Of a stretch of DNA of 64,000 bases, positions 44,725 through 54,504 are shown piece after piece. The DNA comes from Nocardia neocaledoniensis (GTDB taxonomy: Bacteria; Actinomycetota; Actinomycetes; Mycobacteriales; Mycobacteriaceae): positions 496,001-560,000 of the forward strand of contig NZ_QGTL01000001.1 of NCBI RefSeq assembly GCF_003182135.1. Reading direction: 5' to 3'. Numbering within the stretch: position 1 is the stretch's first letter; each line of letters begins with the position of its first letter. Below the pieces are notes generated by a model. That model had not been told where the DNA came from, ran no database searches, and worked only from the letters and a program-made list of their open reading frames with translations. A program made the translations under genes and the position numbers.

Positions 44725-45453
44725 CTATTCGCCGGTCAGGCGCTTGCGGTCGCGTTCCTCGGCCGCACGCGCGGCATTGCGGCGCTGTTCCTCGGCCGCC
44801 AGCTGAACCGCGGTGCGGCTCCACACCACGCGCACCCAGTGGAAGGTGAGCACCATGATCGCGATCGTGCCGAGGATCAGGCCGATCCCGGGGCCCGCGC
44901 CCTCGTAGTTGCCCAGGCCGGGGGTCTGCCGGTGCCAGATCGAGAGCACGCCGAAGACGCTGCCGACGGCCGAACCCGCGCAGGCCAGCCAGGCCAGCAC
45001 CCAGCGTCGGGTGGTCAGGGCGAGCAGCGAGAAGCCGACACCGAAGACGATCACCAGCCACACGAAGATCCGCGAGGGCAGCCCGATGTGCTCGAGCCGC
45101 GCGGCGTCGGTGTTGAGCAGCACGTCGAAGCCACGCGCGGTGCCCGCGGTCGGCAGCACCAGCGAGATCAGCAGCGCGAACACCGCGCCCGCCACCACCA
45201 GCGCCCGCGCGCCGGGGTCGATCTCCCCGGCGATGCGGCGTTCCACCGCGTCGAGTTCGCCGCGGAACTGTTCGAATTCCTGGTCCTCGTCCACCCGGTT
45301 CACCGCGTTGTCACTCCTGTCGGCAGGCTGGTCGTCGCTGGGCGCGGGCGCGCCGGGTTCCACTGTGCCATCACCGGGAACCGCGCTCGCGTCCGACCCA
45401 CTACTCCCGGTAGTAGATTCGGGCTCCTCGGCGGGAGGGTTCACGCCGAGCAT
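44725..45453 (-). CDS. Rv2732c-like conserved membrane protein
   Basis: This 242-residue protein has a polar, acidic N-terminal 75 residues, four hydrophobic segments (from [17 protein letters not shown] to [17 protein letters not shown]) and a charged C-terminal tail rich in Glu/Arg. It matches the position of Rv2732c beside miaB. The family has no known function. Its ATG lies inside the end of miaB (13-base overlap), so translation is probably coupled. Confidence 0.83.
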   Translation of the reverse strand: MLGVNPPAEEPESTTGSSGSDASAVPGDGTVEPGAPAPSDDQPADRSDNAVNRVDEDQEFEQFRGELDAVERRIAGEIDPGARALVVAGAVFALLISLVLPTAGTARGFDVLLNTDAARLEHIGLPSRIFVWLVIVFGVGFSLLALTTRRWVLAWLACAGSAVGSVFGVLSIWHRQTPGLGNYEGAGPGIGLILGTIAIMVLTFHWVRVVWSRTAVQLAAEEQRRNAARAAEERDRKRLTGE

Positions 45454-46988
45454 CCCGTGGAGCAGCCGCTGACGGCAGGCTCGACGGTGACCGGCGCGCC
45501 GATCTTCGGCAGCCCGAGGCCGACGCCGATCGGTTCGGTCTTGGGCGTCACGCCGCGTTCGTGCGCGTCGCCTGCCCTGGTGCGCCGGTGCGACTTGACC
45601 ACGCCGTCGGCGATGAGGTGGTGCGGCGCCGCCGCGGTGATGTCGACGGTGACGAGGTCGCCGGGCCGAATGCCCGCCGCGTCGCCGGGCCGGAAGTGCA
45701 CCAGCCTGCCGTCGCGGGCCCGGCCGCTCATCCGGGCGGTGGCGGCGTTCTTCTTGCCCGCGCCCTCGGCCACCAGCAGTTCGACCTCGGTGCCGATCAG
45801 GGCCTGGTTCGCCTCCAGCGACACCTGCTCCTGCAGGGCGATCAGCCGGTCGTAGCGCTCCTGCACGACCGCCTTGGGCAGCTGATCGGGCAGTTCGGCG
45901 GCGGGCGTGCCGGGCCGCTTGGAGTACTGGAAGGTGTAGGCGCTGGTGAAGCGCGCCCGGCGCACCACGTCCAGCGTCTCCTGGAAGTCCTCCTCGGTCT
46001 CGCCGGGGAAGCCGACGATGATGTCGGTGGTGATCGAGGCGTGCGGCATGGCGGCCCGCACCTTGTCGATGATGCCGAGGAAGCGCTCCTTGCGGTAGGA
46101 GCGGCGCATCGCCTTGAGCACGCGGTCCGAGCCGGACTGCAACGGCATGTGCAGCTGCGGGCAGACATTGGGGGTCTGCGCCATCGCCTCGATGACGTCG
46201 TCGGTGAACTCGGCCGGATGCGGGGACGTGAAGCGCACGCGTTCGAGTCCCTCGATCCGCCCCGCCGCTCGCAGCAGCTGAGCGAAGGCGCCGCGATCGC
46301 GCGGCTGGTCGGGGTCGACGAAGTTCACGCCGTAGGAGTTCACGTTCTGGCCGAGCAGCGTCACCTCGAGCACGCCCTGGTCGACGAGCGCCTGCACCTC
46401 GGCGAGCACATCACCGGGGCGGCGGTCGACCTCCTTGCCGCGCAGGGCGGGCACGATGCAGAAGGTGCAGGTGTTGTTGCAGCCCACCGAGATCGACACC
46501 CAGCCCGCGTAGGCCGATTCGCGCTTGGCGGGCAGCGTCGACGGGAAGGCCTCGAGCGACTCGAGGATCTCGACCTGGGCCTGTTCGTTGTGCCTGGCCC
46601 GCTCCAGCAGCACCGGCAGCGAGCCGATGTTGTGGGTGCCGAACACCACGTCGACCCACGGTGCCTTGCGCACGACCGTCTCGCGGTCCTTCTGCGCCAG
46701 GCAGCCGCCGACGGCGATCTGCATGCCGGGGCGGCCCTGCTTGACCGGAGCCAGGTGACCGAGGGTGCCGTAGAGCTTGTTGTCGGCGTTCTCGCGCACC
46801 GCGCAGGTGTTGAAGACCACCAGATCGGGGGTCTGGTCGGGGTCGGCCTTCACATAGCCCGCGTCCTCGAGCAGGCCGGACAAGCGCTCGGAATCGTGCA
46901 CGTTCATCTGGCAGCCGAAGGTGCGGACCTCGTAACTGCGCGCCTGGGTCACCGTGCGCTCCGTCGCGTCCTGTCCGTTCGAATCCAC
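45441..46988 (-). CDS. miaB: MiaB, tRNA-2-methylthio-N6-dimethylallyladenosine synthase
   Basis: This 515-residue radical-SAM methylthiotransferase has the three N-terminal cluster cysteines ([32 protein letters not shown]), the radical-SAM CxxxCxxC in [12 protein letters not shown] and a TRAM domain near 405-470. About 45 residues follow, ending in SGCSTGCSA, a Cys-rich tail. It acts on the product of MiaA. GTG 46988 is used, giving [10 protein letters not shown]; an in-frame GTG near 46952 would be shorter. Divergent from gluA. Confidence 0.95.
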   Translation of the reverse strand: MDSNGQDATERTVTQARSYEVRTFGCQMNVHDSERLSGLLEDAGYVKADPDQTPDLVVFNTCAVRENADNKLYGTLGHLAPVKQGRPGMQIAVGGCLAQKDRETVVRKAPWVDVVFGTHNIGSLPVLLERARHNEQAQVEILESLEAFPSTLPAKRESAYAGWVSISVGCNNTCTFCIVPALRGKEVDRRPGDVLAEVQALVDQGVLEVTLLGQNVNSYGVNFVDPDQPRDRGAFAQLLRAAGRIEGLERVRFTSPHPAEFTDDVIEAMAQTPNVCPQLHMPLQSGSDRVLKAMRRSYRKERFLGIIDKVRAAMPHASITTDIIVGFPGETEEDFQETLDVVRRARFTSAYTFQYSKRPGTPAAELPDQLPKAVVQERYDRLIALQEQVSLEANQALIGTEVELLVAEGAGKKNAATARMSGRARDGRLVHFRPGDAAGIRPGDLVTVDITAAAPHHLIADGVVKSHRRTRAGDAHERGVTPKTEPIGVGLGLPKIGAPVTVEPAVSGCSTGCSA

Positions 46989-47165
46989 CCGTACAGGGTA
47001 CGGCCACCAGCGCACGGGCCTGCGGCGCGGTCACCGTCGCACCGCTGTGGCCTGCGCGGCAAGCAAGCGGCGCCCAGGTTACCGGCGGGTGTCATCTCGG
47101 CGTGCCGCGACGGCGAGTCACGGAAAGCGGGGCAAATCTCCGAAGAACGCCTAAGGTTTCTGACC

Positions 47166-47960
47166 ATGACCGACGACGCCGCACCCGCGACCGGGAAGGC
47201 CGACGCCGCAGCCACTGCCGGCGCGCCGCCGATGATCTCGATGCGCAACGTGGACAAACACTTCGGTGAGCTCCACGTTCTGCGCGACATCAACCTGGAC
47301 GTGCCCCGCGGGCAGGTCGTGATCGTCCTCGGCCCCTCGGGCTCGGGGAAGTCCACGCTGTGCCGCACCATCAACAGACTCGAACCGATCGACTCCGGTG
47401 ACATCGCCATCGACGGCGTCGCGCTGCCCGCCGAGGGCAAGGCGCTGGCCGCGCTGCGTGCCGAGGTGGGCATGGTGTTCCAGTCGTTCAATCTCTTCGC
47501 GCACAAGACGATTCTCGAGAACGTGATGCTCGCGCCGCTGAAGGTGCGCGGCGTCAAGAAGGACGAGGCGCGCAAGAAGGCCCTCGCCCTGCTCGACCGC
47601 GTCGGCATCGCCAACCAGGCCGACAAGTACCCCGCGCAGCTGTCCGGTGGCCAGCAGCAGCGTGTCGCCATCGCCCGCTCGCTGGCGATGGACCCCAAGG
47701 TGATGCTGTTCGACGAGCCGACCTCGGCGCTGGACCCGGAGATGGTCAACGAGGTGCTCGAAGTGATGGTCTCCCTGGCCAAGGAGGGCATGACCATGCT
47801 CGTCGTCACCCACGAGATGGGCTTCGCCCGCCGGGCGGGTGACCGGGTGTTGTTCATGGCCGACGGTGAGGTCGTCGAGGACACCGCGCCGGAGACCTTC
47901 TTCACCGCGCCCACCTCGGACCGCGCCAAGGACTTCCTCGGCAAAATTCTCAGTCACTGA
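47166..47960 (+). CDS. gluA: GluA-like ATPase of a glutamate/polar amino acid ABC importer
   Basis: This 264-residue ABC ATPase has Walker [17 protein letters not shown], signature [16 protein letters not shown], Walker [14 protein letters not shown] and the H-loop [16 protein letters not shown]. It is most like GlnQ/GluA proteins of polar amino acid uptake. An extra Ala-rich N-terminus (residues 1-22) precedes the domain. It heads a four-gene operon identical in order to gluABCD of Corynebacterium glutamicum. ATG 47166 has TAAGGT 8 bases upstream, so a very short leader is possible. Confidence 0.9.
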   Translation: MTDDAAPATGKADAAATAGAPPMISMRNVDKHFGELHVLRDINLDVPRGQVVIVLGPSGSGKSTLCRTINRLEPIDSGDIAIDGVALPAEGKALAALRAEVGMVFQSFNLFAHKTILENVMLAPLKVRGVKKDEARKKALALLDRVGIANQADKYPAQLSGGQQQRVAIARSLAMDPKVMLFDEPTSALDPEMVNEVLEVMVSLAKEGMTMLVVTHEMGFARRAGDRVLFMADGEVVEDTAPETFFTAPTSDRAKDFLGKILSH

Positions 47961-47995
47961 GCCCACTCACACCATCACCAGGAGAAGGACACTCG

Positions 47996-48829
47996 ATGAG
48001 GATCAATCGTGCGATGCGGGTCGGAATCGGCGCCGCGGCACTGGCATTGGCGGCCACGCTCACCGCTTGCGGCGGCGGCGACGAGGGCTCGGTGCTCGAC
48101 CACGCCAAGGAAGGCAAGCTGACCGTCGGCATCAAGTTCGACCAGCCCGGTCTCGGCCTGCGCAACACCGACGGCACCTACAGCGGCCTCGATGTCGAGG
48201 TCTCCAAGTACGTCGCCGAGAAGCTGGGCGTCAAGCCGGAGAACATCGAATTCAAGGAAGCGCCCTCGGGCCAGCGCGAGACGCTGATCGAGAACGGTCA
48301 GGTCGACTTCATCGTCGCCACCTACTCGATCACCGATTCGCGTAAGCAGAAGGTCGATTTCGCCGGTCCGTACTACGTCGCGGGTCAGGACCTGCTGGTG
48401 CGGGCCGACAACACCGACATCACCGGCCCGGACTCGCTGGCGGGCAAGAAGGTGTGCTCGGTGAAGGGTTCCACCCCGGCCCAGAACATCCAGAAGAACT
48501 ACCCGCAGGCGCAACTGCAGACCTACGACACGTACTCGCTGTGCATCGAGGCGCTGCGTGGCGGCGCGATCGACGCGGTCACCACCGACAACGTGATCCT
48601 GGCCGGTTACGCCGCGCAGGCGCCGGGCACCTACAAGCTGGTGAACAAGACCTTCACCACCGAGAACTACGGCATCGGCCTGAAGAAGGGCGATTCGGAG
48701 GGCCGGGGCAAGATCAACGACGCGATCGAGGCGATGATCGCCGACGGCGCCTGGAAGGCGGCGCTGGAGAAGTCCTTCGCCGGAACCGGTTTCGCGATCC
48801 CGCAGCCGCCGACCGTCGACCGCTACTGA
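47996..48829 (+). CDS. gluB: GluB-like glutamate-binding lipoprotein
   Basis: This 277-residue family 3 solute-binding protein has a lipoprotein signal (ALALAATLTACGGG, lipobox LTAC, Cys25). GQVDFIVATYSITDSRKQKV and FAGPYYVAGQDLLV are the ligand-binding core of glutamate/glutamine/aspartate binders. Two cysteines (KVCSVKG, SLCIEALRG) may form a disulfide. It is anchored outside the membrane and feeds the GluCD permeases. AGGAGAAGG precedes ATG 47996. Confidence 0.93.
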   Translation: MRINRAMRVGIGAAALALAATLTACGGGDEGSVLDHAKEGKLTVGIKFDQPGLGLRNTDGTYSGLDVEVSKYVAEKLGVKPENIEFKEAPSGQRETLIENGQVDFIVATYSITDSRKQKVDFAGPYYVAGQDLLVRADNTDITGPDSLAGKKVCSVKGSTPAQNIQKNYPQAQLQTYDTYSLCIEALRGGAIDAVTTDNVILAGYAAQAPGTYKLVNKTFTTENYGIGLKKGDSEGRGKINDAIEAMIADGAWKAALEKSFAGTGFAIPQPPTVDRY

Positions 48830-48833
48830 TCGA

Positions 48834-48869
48834 CACCGCCGCGGTGGCCCGGAAGCCACCGCGGCGGTG
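48834..48869 (+). repeat. Perfect hairpin between gluB and gluC
   Basis: A 15-bp stem pairs 48834-48848 (CACCGCCGCGGTGGC) with 48855-48869 around a 6-base loop, directly after the gluB stop and 44 bases before gluC. Within an operon it is more likely an mRNA stabiliser or partial attenuator that raises binding-protein yield than a full terminator. Confidence 0.7.
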
Positions 48870-48912
48870 AACTCCCGCTTGCCCTTTCACATCGATCGGA
48901 GGACGCGCGTCC

Positions 48913-49584
48913 GTGTTCGACCTGATCTCGAGGTATGACTCCGAAATCCTCGACGCCTTCTGGGTGACCATCAAGCTGACGTTCTTCTCGGCGATCGGCG
49001 CCCTGGTCATCGGCACCCTCGTCGCGGCCATGCGCGTGTCCCCGATTCCGGTGGCCCGCTGGATCGGCACCGCCTACGTGTCGATCTTCCGCAACACCCC
49101 GCTGACCCTGATCATCGTGTTCTGCTCGCTGGGCCTCTACACCACGCTCGGCTGGAAGCTGGCCGGTGATTCGCTGGCGGACAACAACTACCGCTGGGCG
49201 ATCGTCGGCCTCAGCGTCTACACCGCGGCCTTCGTCTGCGAATCGCTGCGCTCGGGCATCAACACCGTGCCGCTGGGCCAGTCCGAGGCCGGGCGCTCGC
49301 TGGGCTTCGGGTTCGCCCAGAACCTGCGCCTGGTGGTGCTGCCGCAGGCGTTCCGCGCGGTCATCGCGCCGCTGGGCAGCGTCCTGATCGCGCTGACGAA
49401 GAACTCCACGATCGCCTCGGCGATCGGTGTCGGCGAGGCCGCCCTGTTGATGAGCACGATGAACGAGAACGAGGCCGCGGTGCTCGCGATCGGTGCGATC
49501 TTCGCGCTCGGCTTCGTCATTCTCACCCTGCCGACCGGCTTGTTCTTCGGCTGGCTGGCCAAGCGATACGAGGTGGCCCGATGA
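48913..49584 (+). CDS. gluC: GluC-like amino acid ABC permease
   Basis: This 223-residue permease has five predicted helices and the EAA coupling loop QSEAGRSLGFGFAQNLRLVV with LPQAFRAVIAPLG. AYVSIFRNTPLTLIIV is the HisM/GlnP family mark. It starts at GTG 48913 and overlaps gluD by 4 bases (ATGA). With GluD it forms the channel. Confidence 0.92.
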   Translation: MFDLISRYDSEILDAFWVTIKLTFFSAIGALVIGTLVAAMRVSPIPVARWIGTAYVSIFRNTPLTLIIVFCSLGLYTTLGWKLAGDSLADNNYRWAIVGLSVYTAAFVCESLRSGINTVPLGQSEAGRSLGFGFAQNLRLVVLPQAFRAVIAPLGSVLIALTKNSTIASAIGVGEAALLMSTMNENEAAVLAIGAIFALGFVILTLPTGLFFGWLAKRYEVAR

Positions 49585-50474
49585 GTGCGAGCGCTTCGGT
49601 TCTCTTCGACGCGCCCGGCCCCAAGGCCCGGGTCAGGCACGGCATCTACTCGGTGCTGGTCCTGCTCGCGCTGGTCGCCTTCGGCTGGGTGCTGTTCGAC
49701 GCGTTCGACGAGAAGGGCCAGTTCACCGCGGCCAAATGGGAACCGTTCCTGGACTCGGGTGTCTGGGAGACCTATCTGCTGCCCGGTCTGCAGGGCACGT
49801 TGACGGCGGCGGCGATCTCGATCGTCGGCGCGCTGATCTTCGGCATGATCTTCGGCATCCTGCGGCTGTCGGATCACCGGTGGGTGCGCTGGACCGCGGG
49901 CGCGATCGTCGAACTGGCGCGTGCGATCCCGGTGCTGATCCTGATGATCTTCCTGTTCGCGGTGTTCGGCGACTACAAGGTGTTCCGCTCCGATGATCTG
50001 GCCCTGGCGGCCGTGGTCATCGCGCTGATCATCTACAACGCCTCGGTCATCGCGGAGATCGTCCGGGCGGGTATCCGCTCGCTGCCCAAGGGGCAGACCG
50101 AGGCCGCGGTGGCGCTGGGTCTGCGCAAGTCGCAGCTGATGCGGCTGATCCTGCTGCCGCAGGCCGTCACGGCGATGTTGCCCGCGCTGGTCTCGCAGAT
50201 GGTGGTCGTCCTCAAGGACACCGCGCTCGGCTACCAGATCACCTATGTGGAGCTGGTTCGTTCGGCGCAGCAGGAGGGCGCGTCGCAGCAGAACACGATC
50301 CCCGCGCTGATGGTTGTCGCGCTGATCATGATCTCGCTCAACATCGCGCTGACCTTCCTGGCCACCACGTTGGAGAAGCGGCTGCGGTCGCGGCGCAAGA
50401 AGGGCGGCGCCGTCCTGGCCGCCGATTCGATCGTCACCGACGCAGCGCCCGGCGTCGACATCGGCAAGAAGTAG
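49581..50474 (+). CDS. gluD: GluD-like amino acid ABC permease
   Basis: This 297-residue permease has an N-terminal helix plus the conserved core ELARAIPVLILMIFLFAVFG, the EAA loop QTEAAVALGLRKSQLMRLIL and LPQAVTAMLPAL. It is longer than GluC, as in C. glutamicum, with a charged C-terminal tail. ATG 49581 overlaps the gluC stop. The operon ends at a strong hairpin 11 bases after the stop. Confidence 0.92.
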   Translation: MSASASVLFDAPGPKARVRHGIYSVLVLLALVAFGWVLFDAFDEKGQFTAAKWEPFLDSGVWETYLLPGLQGTLTAAAISIVGALIFGMIFGILRLSDHRWVRWTAGAIVELARAIPVLILMIFLFAVFGDYKVFRSDDLALAAVVIALIIYNASVIAEIVRAGIRSLPKGQTEAAVALGLRKSQLMRLILLPQAVTAMLPALVSQMVVVLKDTALGYQITYVELVRSAQQEGASQQNTIPALMVVALIMISLNIALTFLATTLEKRLRSRRKKGGAVLAADSIVTDAAPGVDIGKK

Positions 50475-50484
50475 CACGAAGCGA

Positions 50485-50518
50485 ACAGTGGCCCGGTCCG
50501 CACGGACCGGGCCACTGT
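50485..50518. terminator. Terminator hairpin after gluABCD
   Basis: A perfect 16-bp stem (ACAGTGGCCCGGTCCG with its complement) has a 2-base loop. It separates gluD from the convergent dehydrogenase gene and may act on both strands. Confidence 0.82.
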
Positions 50519-50533
50519 CGTGTCCGCGCCGGG

Positions 50534-51394
50534 CTACTTCGGGTAGGTGTAGAACCCCTCCCCGGTGGCAGCGCCGAGCTTGCCCTTGTCGATGTAGTTC
50601 TCCTTGAGCCAGGCGGCGAGTTTCTTGTGGGCGTCGCTGCCGTTGATCAGGATGTTGTACGGGGTGGTCAACCCGACGATGTCGAGGATCTGGAACGGAC
50701 CCATCGGCGCGCCGGTCGCGATGCGCCAGGTCTCGTCGACCGCAGCCGGTTCAGCGTAGCCGCCCGCGGCGAGTTCGATGCCGGAGTTGAGGAACGGCAC
50801 CAGCAGCGAGTTGAGGACGTACCCCGCCTTCTCCTTGTGCAGTTCGATCGGCACCATGCCGATGGCTTTCGCGAACGCCGCCACCGCAGTGAACACCGCC
50901 GGATCGGTCCGCTCGGTGCCCATCACCTCCGCCGTGTTGAACTTCCACACGTGGTTGGCGAAGTGCAGCGCCAGGAAGCGATCGGGCCGTCCGGTGTAGT
51001 CGGCGATGTCGCTGGGCAGCAGCGTCGAGGAGTTGGTGGCGAACACGGTCCGCTCGGGGGCGAGCGTGCCGAGCTTCTCGTAGAGGTCGCGTTTGATCTC
51101 GAGGACCTCCGGGACGGCCTCGATGATCAGGTCGGCCTCGGCCGCGGCGGTCGCGAGATCGGCGGTGAGGGTGATCCCGGCCGTGGTCGCCGCCGTGTTG
51201 TCCGCGTCGGCGCCGTCCACGTCCTGCTGATACACCTGGGCCAGGCCGTCGAAGCGTTTCCTGGCGGCCGTGAGGGCCTCGTCGTCGATGTCGTAGGCGG
51301 TGACGTCGAACCCGTGGAACGCGGTCTGGAAGGCGATCTGGGAACCGAGCACTCCCGTGCCGAGGACCGTCACCTTGCGGAATTCGTTGGCCAT
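50534..51394 (-). CDS. 3-hydroxyacyl-CoA dehydrogenase (single-domain HAD)
   Basis: This 286-residue NAD-dependent enzyme has the Rossmann motif VTVLGTGVLGSQIAFQTAF and the catalytic region ALHFANHVWKFNTAEVMGT, where the usual His lies in the FANHVW segment. The C-terminal helical domain includes GYVLNSLLVPFLNSGIEL. It oxidises 3-hydroxyacyl- or 3-hydroxybutyryl-CoA. ATG 51394 follows GGGAGGAG. It is a monocistronic gene convergent with gluD. Confidence 0.9.
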   Translation of the reverse strand: MANEFRKVTVLGTGVLGSQIAFQTAFHGFDVTAYDIDDEALTAARKRFDGLAQVYQQDVDGADADNTAATTAGITLTADLATAAAEADLIIEAVPEVLEIKRDLYEKLGTLAPERTVFATNSSTLLPSDIADYTGRPDRFLALHFANHVWKFNTAEVMGTERTDPAVFTAVAAFAKAIGMVPIELHKEKAGYVLNSLLVPFLNSGIELAAGGYAEPAAVDETWRIATGAPMGPFQILDIVGLTTPYNILINGSDAHKKLAAWLKENYIDKGKLGAATGEGFYTYPK

Positions 51395-51548
51395 GCGTCT
51401 CCTCCCGTTCGGGAAGCGGATCCCCCGTACCGCTCCGCGCCAGCGGCGGCCGGTCCCGGCCACCGCTGTCCATCATGGCCCTGCGGTGCCGCCGCGCTCG
51501 ACGGTGCGGCGGTCACAGTTCGGCCACCGGCCCCGGGCGTGGAGTCCC

Positions 51549-52529
51549 TCAGCCCGGGGTGACGAGCCCCTCGGCGACCATCCAGTCGCGGGCGACGTCG
51601 GCGGGTTCGCGGCCCTCGATGTCGACCTGGCGGTTGAGTTCGGTGATCACCTCGTTGGTCAGGCGCGCCGAGATCGGCGCCATGATCTGGGCGACCTGCG
51701 GATGCGCGGCGGCGAAGTCGCCGTGCATCACCACCGCGGCGTTGTACTTCGGGAAGAAGCCGCGATCGTCGACCAGCAATACCAGGTCGAGGGCGGGGAT
51801 GCGCCCGTCGGTGGCCGCGACCGAGCCGAAGCGGCACTGATTCGCGTCGGCCGTGGCCTGGTAGACCAGCGCATCCTGGACGATCTGCTTCTGGACCCTG
51901 GGCACGTCGATACCGTATTTGCGGGCCATCCCCGGGTAGCCGTCCTGGCGCACGTTGAACTCGGTCCCCACACAGGTGGCGGCCATGGCGGGATCCTTCG
52001 CGATCAGCGCCGCGTAGTCCGAGAGGGTGCGAACCCCGGTCTCCTCGGCGGTGCGACGGCTGGTGACGAGGGCGTAGGTGTTGTTCATCGGCGCCATGGC
52101 CGTCCACACCATGTTGTGCTGGGCGAGGTCGGCGTCGCGCACGAGTTCGAACTGGCGGCGCTCGTCCGGTTCGGGTGTCTCGTTGCCCAGGTAGTTGATC
52201 CAGCCGGTGCCGGTGTAGTCGTAGGCGATGTCGACCTGGCCGAGCAGCTGGGCGTCCCGCAGGCTGTTGGAGCCCTGGATGTTGGTCAGGTCGCGCACGT
52301 TCGCGCCGGCGGCGGTGAGGGCGAATTCGATCAGGTAGCCGTGGATGTTGGCCTCGGTGAAGTCCTTGGAGCCCACCGTCACCGCGACGCCGTCGAGTTC
52401 GGGGACCGGCCGGATGCTGCCTGGCCCCACCGGCAGCGGCACCGAACCACCGGACTGCAGGCCACAACTCGCCAGTAGCACGACACCGATTACCGGGACC
52501 AGCCCGCGTACCCATCGGGTGATCCTCAC
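51549..52529 (-). CDS. Osmoprotectant-binding lipoprotein (ProX/OpuCC type)
   Basis: This 326-residue solute-binding protein has a lipoprotein signal (VPVIGVVLLASCGLQ, lipobox LASC). The mature domain opens with VTVGSKDFTEANIHGYLIEF and DIAYDYTGTGWINYLG, hallmarks of OpuAC/ProX glycine betaine, choline or carnitine binders. It is the last gene of the osmoprotectant operon; its GTG overlaps the permease stop (GTGA). Confidence 0.9.
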   Translation of the reverse strand: MRITRWVRGLVPVIGVVLLASCGLQSGGSVPLPVGPGSIRPVPELDGVAVTVGSKDFTEANIHGYLIEFALTAAGANVRDLTNIQGSNSLRDAQLLGQVDIAYDYTGTGWINYLGNETPEPDERRQFELVRDADLAQHNMVWTAMAPMNNTYALVTSRRTAEETGVRTLSDYAALIAKDPAMAATCVGTEFNVRQDGYPGMARKYGIDVPRVQKQIVQDALVYQATADANQCRFGSVAATDGRIPALDLVLLVDDRGFFPKYNAAVVMHGDFAAAHPQVAQIMAPISARLTNEVITELNRQVDIEGREPADVARDWMVAEGLVTPG

Positions 52530-53329
52530 CGCAACCCCCTCGGTCCGAGGAACTGTTCGGCCAGCGCGCCGAGCCAGTCGACGAACAGCGCCAGCGCGAC
52601 GGCGAGCACCGCGCCCAGCGTGAGCGTCACGGTGTCGCGCAGTTTGTAGCCGGTGTCGATCAGGATGCCGAGCCCGCCCGCGCTCACCAGGAACGACAGT
52701 GTCGCGGTGCCGACCGCCAGCACCAGCGCGGTGCGCAAACCGGCCAGGATGTAGGGCACGGCGAGGGGGAACTCGATGCGCCGCAGGACCTGTGCCGCCG
52801 ACATGCCCTGCCCGCGCCCGGCGTCGACGAGCGCGGGATCCACTTCCTGATAGCCGAGGATCGTGTTGCGCAGCACCGGCAGCAGCGAGCAGAAGGCGAT
52901 GGGCGCCACCCCCACCCAGAAGCCAGTGGTCCGGGTGATCAGGTAGCACAGCACGATCAGGCCGATGGCGGGCGCCGAGGCCCCGATATTGGCGATGCCG
53001 ACGAAGATCGGGGCGAGACGGCGGAATCGGGGCCGGGTGAGCAGCGTGCCCAGCGGCACCGCCACGGCGACCACGATCAGCACCACGGCCGCGGTGATCA
53101 GCACGTGCTGCCAGGTGACGGTGGCGATGTTGCCCGGGTTCACGCTGGCCTGCTGGGTGAGCGTGAGGTCGCGCCGGAACGCCCACACCAGCACGCCGAC
53201 GGTGAGGATCAGCACGATCACCGGCTGCACCAGCAGGCGCAGGAATTCGGCGCGGCGCTGGGCCGCCGGTGCGGCGACGGCGGCGGGGCGGTCAACGAGC
53301 GGCTTCGGCTGAGCGGTCGCGGCCGTCAT
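52526..53329 (-). CDS. Osmoprotectant ABC permease (OpuC/ProW type) 2
   Basis: This 267-residue permease has six predicted helices and the conserved LPVLRNTILGYQEVDPALVD, GMSAAQVLRRIEFPLAVPYI EAA-type loop and the GLGILIDTG end motif. The ATG overlaps the stop of the ATPase gene (ATGA). It pairs with the second permease at the head of the operon to form a heteromeric channel. Confidence 0.9.
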   Translation of the reverse strand: MTAATAQPKPLVDRPAAVAAPAAQRRAEFLRLLVQPVIVLILTVGVLVWAFRRDLTLTQQASVNPGNIATVTWQHVLITAAVVLIVVAVAVPLGTLLTRPRFRRLAPIFVGIANIGASAPAIGLIVLCYLITRTTGFWVGVAPIAFCSLLPVLRNTILGYQEVDPALVDAGRGQGMSAAQVLRRIEFPLAVPYILAGLRTALVLAVGTATLSFLVSAGGLGILIDTGYKLRDTVTLTLGAVLAVALALFVDWLGALAEQFLGPRGLR

Positions 53330-54504
53330 GCCGACGCCGTTTCGGTGGTGCTCGCGGCCGCGAGGTGCTGGATCAATGTGTCGGTCGTGACCAGTCCCGC
53401 GTAGGCGCCGCCGCCGTCGACGACGAGGGCGGACGCCGTGCGTTCGGTGAGCAGGATCGCGAGGGCGTCCTGCAGTGTCGCGTCGGCGGGTACCGTCGCG
53501 CTGATCGGGGTGCCGCGATCGTGGAGCGAATCCGCGTGGGCGAGTTCGGCTTCGGTGACGCGGCGCAGCGGGCGGCGGTGCTCGTCGAGGACGACGGCCC
53601 AGTCGTGCTCGCTCGCGCGTAGGGTCGCGGCCAGCTCGGCCGGGGCGGTGTCCGCCTCGACGGCGACGCCCTGGGCCAGCTCGAGGTCGGCCAGGACGGC
53701 GAGGCCGAGCCGGTCGATGGTGGCGGTGGCGCCGACGAAGCCGGCGACGGTGTCGTCGGCGGGCGCGGCCAGGATCGCGGCCGGGGTGTCGTATTGCAGG
53801 ATGCGGGAGCGGTCGCCGAGGACGGCGATCCGGTCGCCGAGTTTGACGGCTTCGCCGAAGTCGTGGGTGACGAAGACGATGGTCTTGCCGAGTTCGCCCT
53901 GCAGGCGCAGCAATTCGTCCTGCAGCAGCGCGCGGGTGATCGGGTCGACGGCGCCGAACGGTTCGTCCATCAGCAGCACCGGCGGGTCGGCGGCCAACGC
54001 GCGCGCGACGCCGACGCGCTGCTGCTGACCGCCGGAGAGCTGGCGCGGGTAGCGGTTCCGGTACACGCCCGGGTCGAGTCCGACCAGCTCGAGCATCTCG
54101 TCGACACGGGCGGTGGTGCGCCGACGATCCCAGCCGAGCAGCCCGGGCACCGTGGCGATGTTCTTGGCCACGGTCAGGTGCGGGAACAACCCGGCCTGCT
54201 GGATGGAGTAGCCGATGCCACGGCGCAGGTCGTCGGCGTCGATCGAGGCGGCGTCGCGTCCACCGATGGTGACGGTGCCCGACGTCGGCTCGATCAGCCG
54301 GTTGATCATCCGCATCGTGGTGGTCTTGCCGCAGCCCGAGGGACCGACCAGGACGACGATCTCGCCGGCGGGGATGGTCAGGGAGACCTCGTCGACCGCC
54401 GGATCTGCTTGTTCCGGATAGCGTTTGGTGACGCGGTCCAGGACGATCTCGACGCCGGAGACCGCGCCGGTCCCGCTCGCGATGGTGGTTTCGGTGTCAG
54501 TCAC
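53326..54504 (-). CDS. opuCA: Osmoprotectant ABC ATPase with C-terminal CBS domain (OpuCA type)
   Basis: This 392-residue ATPase has Walker A VGPSGCGKTTTMRMINRL, signature [16 protein letters not shown], Walker B VLLMDEPFGAVDP and the H-loop FVTHDFGEAVKLGDRI. A C-terminal region (about 285-385) carries a CBS repeat (LQDALAILLTERTASALVVD), which in OpuA/OpuC senses ionic strength. GTG 54504 overlaps the upstream permease stop by 8 bases in GTGACTGA. Confidence 0.92.
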   Translation of the reverse strand: MTDTETTIASGTGAVSGVEIVLDRVTKRYPEQADPAVDEVSLTIPAGEIVVLVGPSGCGKTTTMRMINRLIEPTSGTVTIGGRDAASIDADDLRRGIGYSIQQAGLFPHLTVAKNIATVPGLLGWDRRRTTARVDEMLELVGLDPGVYRNRYPRQLSGGQQQRVGVARALAADPPVLLMDEPFGAVDPITRALLQDELLRLQGELGKTIVFVTHDFGEAVKLGDRIAVLGDRSRILQYDTPAAILAAPADDTVAGFVGATATIDRLGLAVLADLELAQGVAVEADTAPAELAATLRASEHDWAVVLDEHRRPLRRVTEAELAHADSLHDRGTPISATVPADATLQDALAILLTERTASALVVDGGGAYAGLVTTDTLIQHLAAASTTETASA

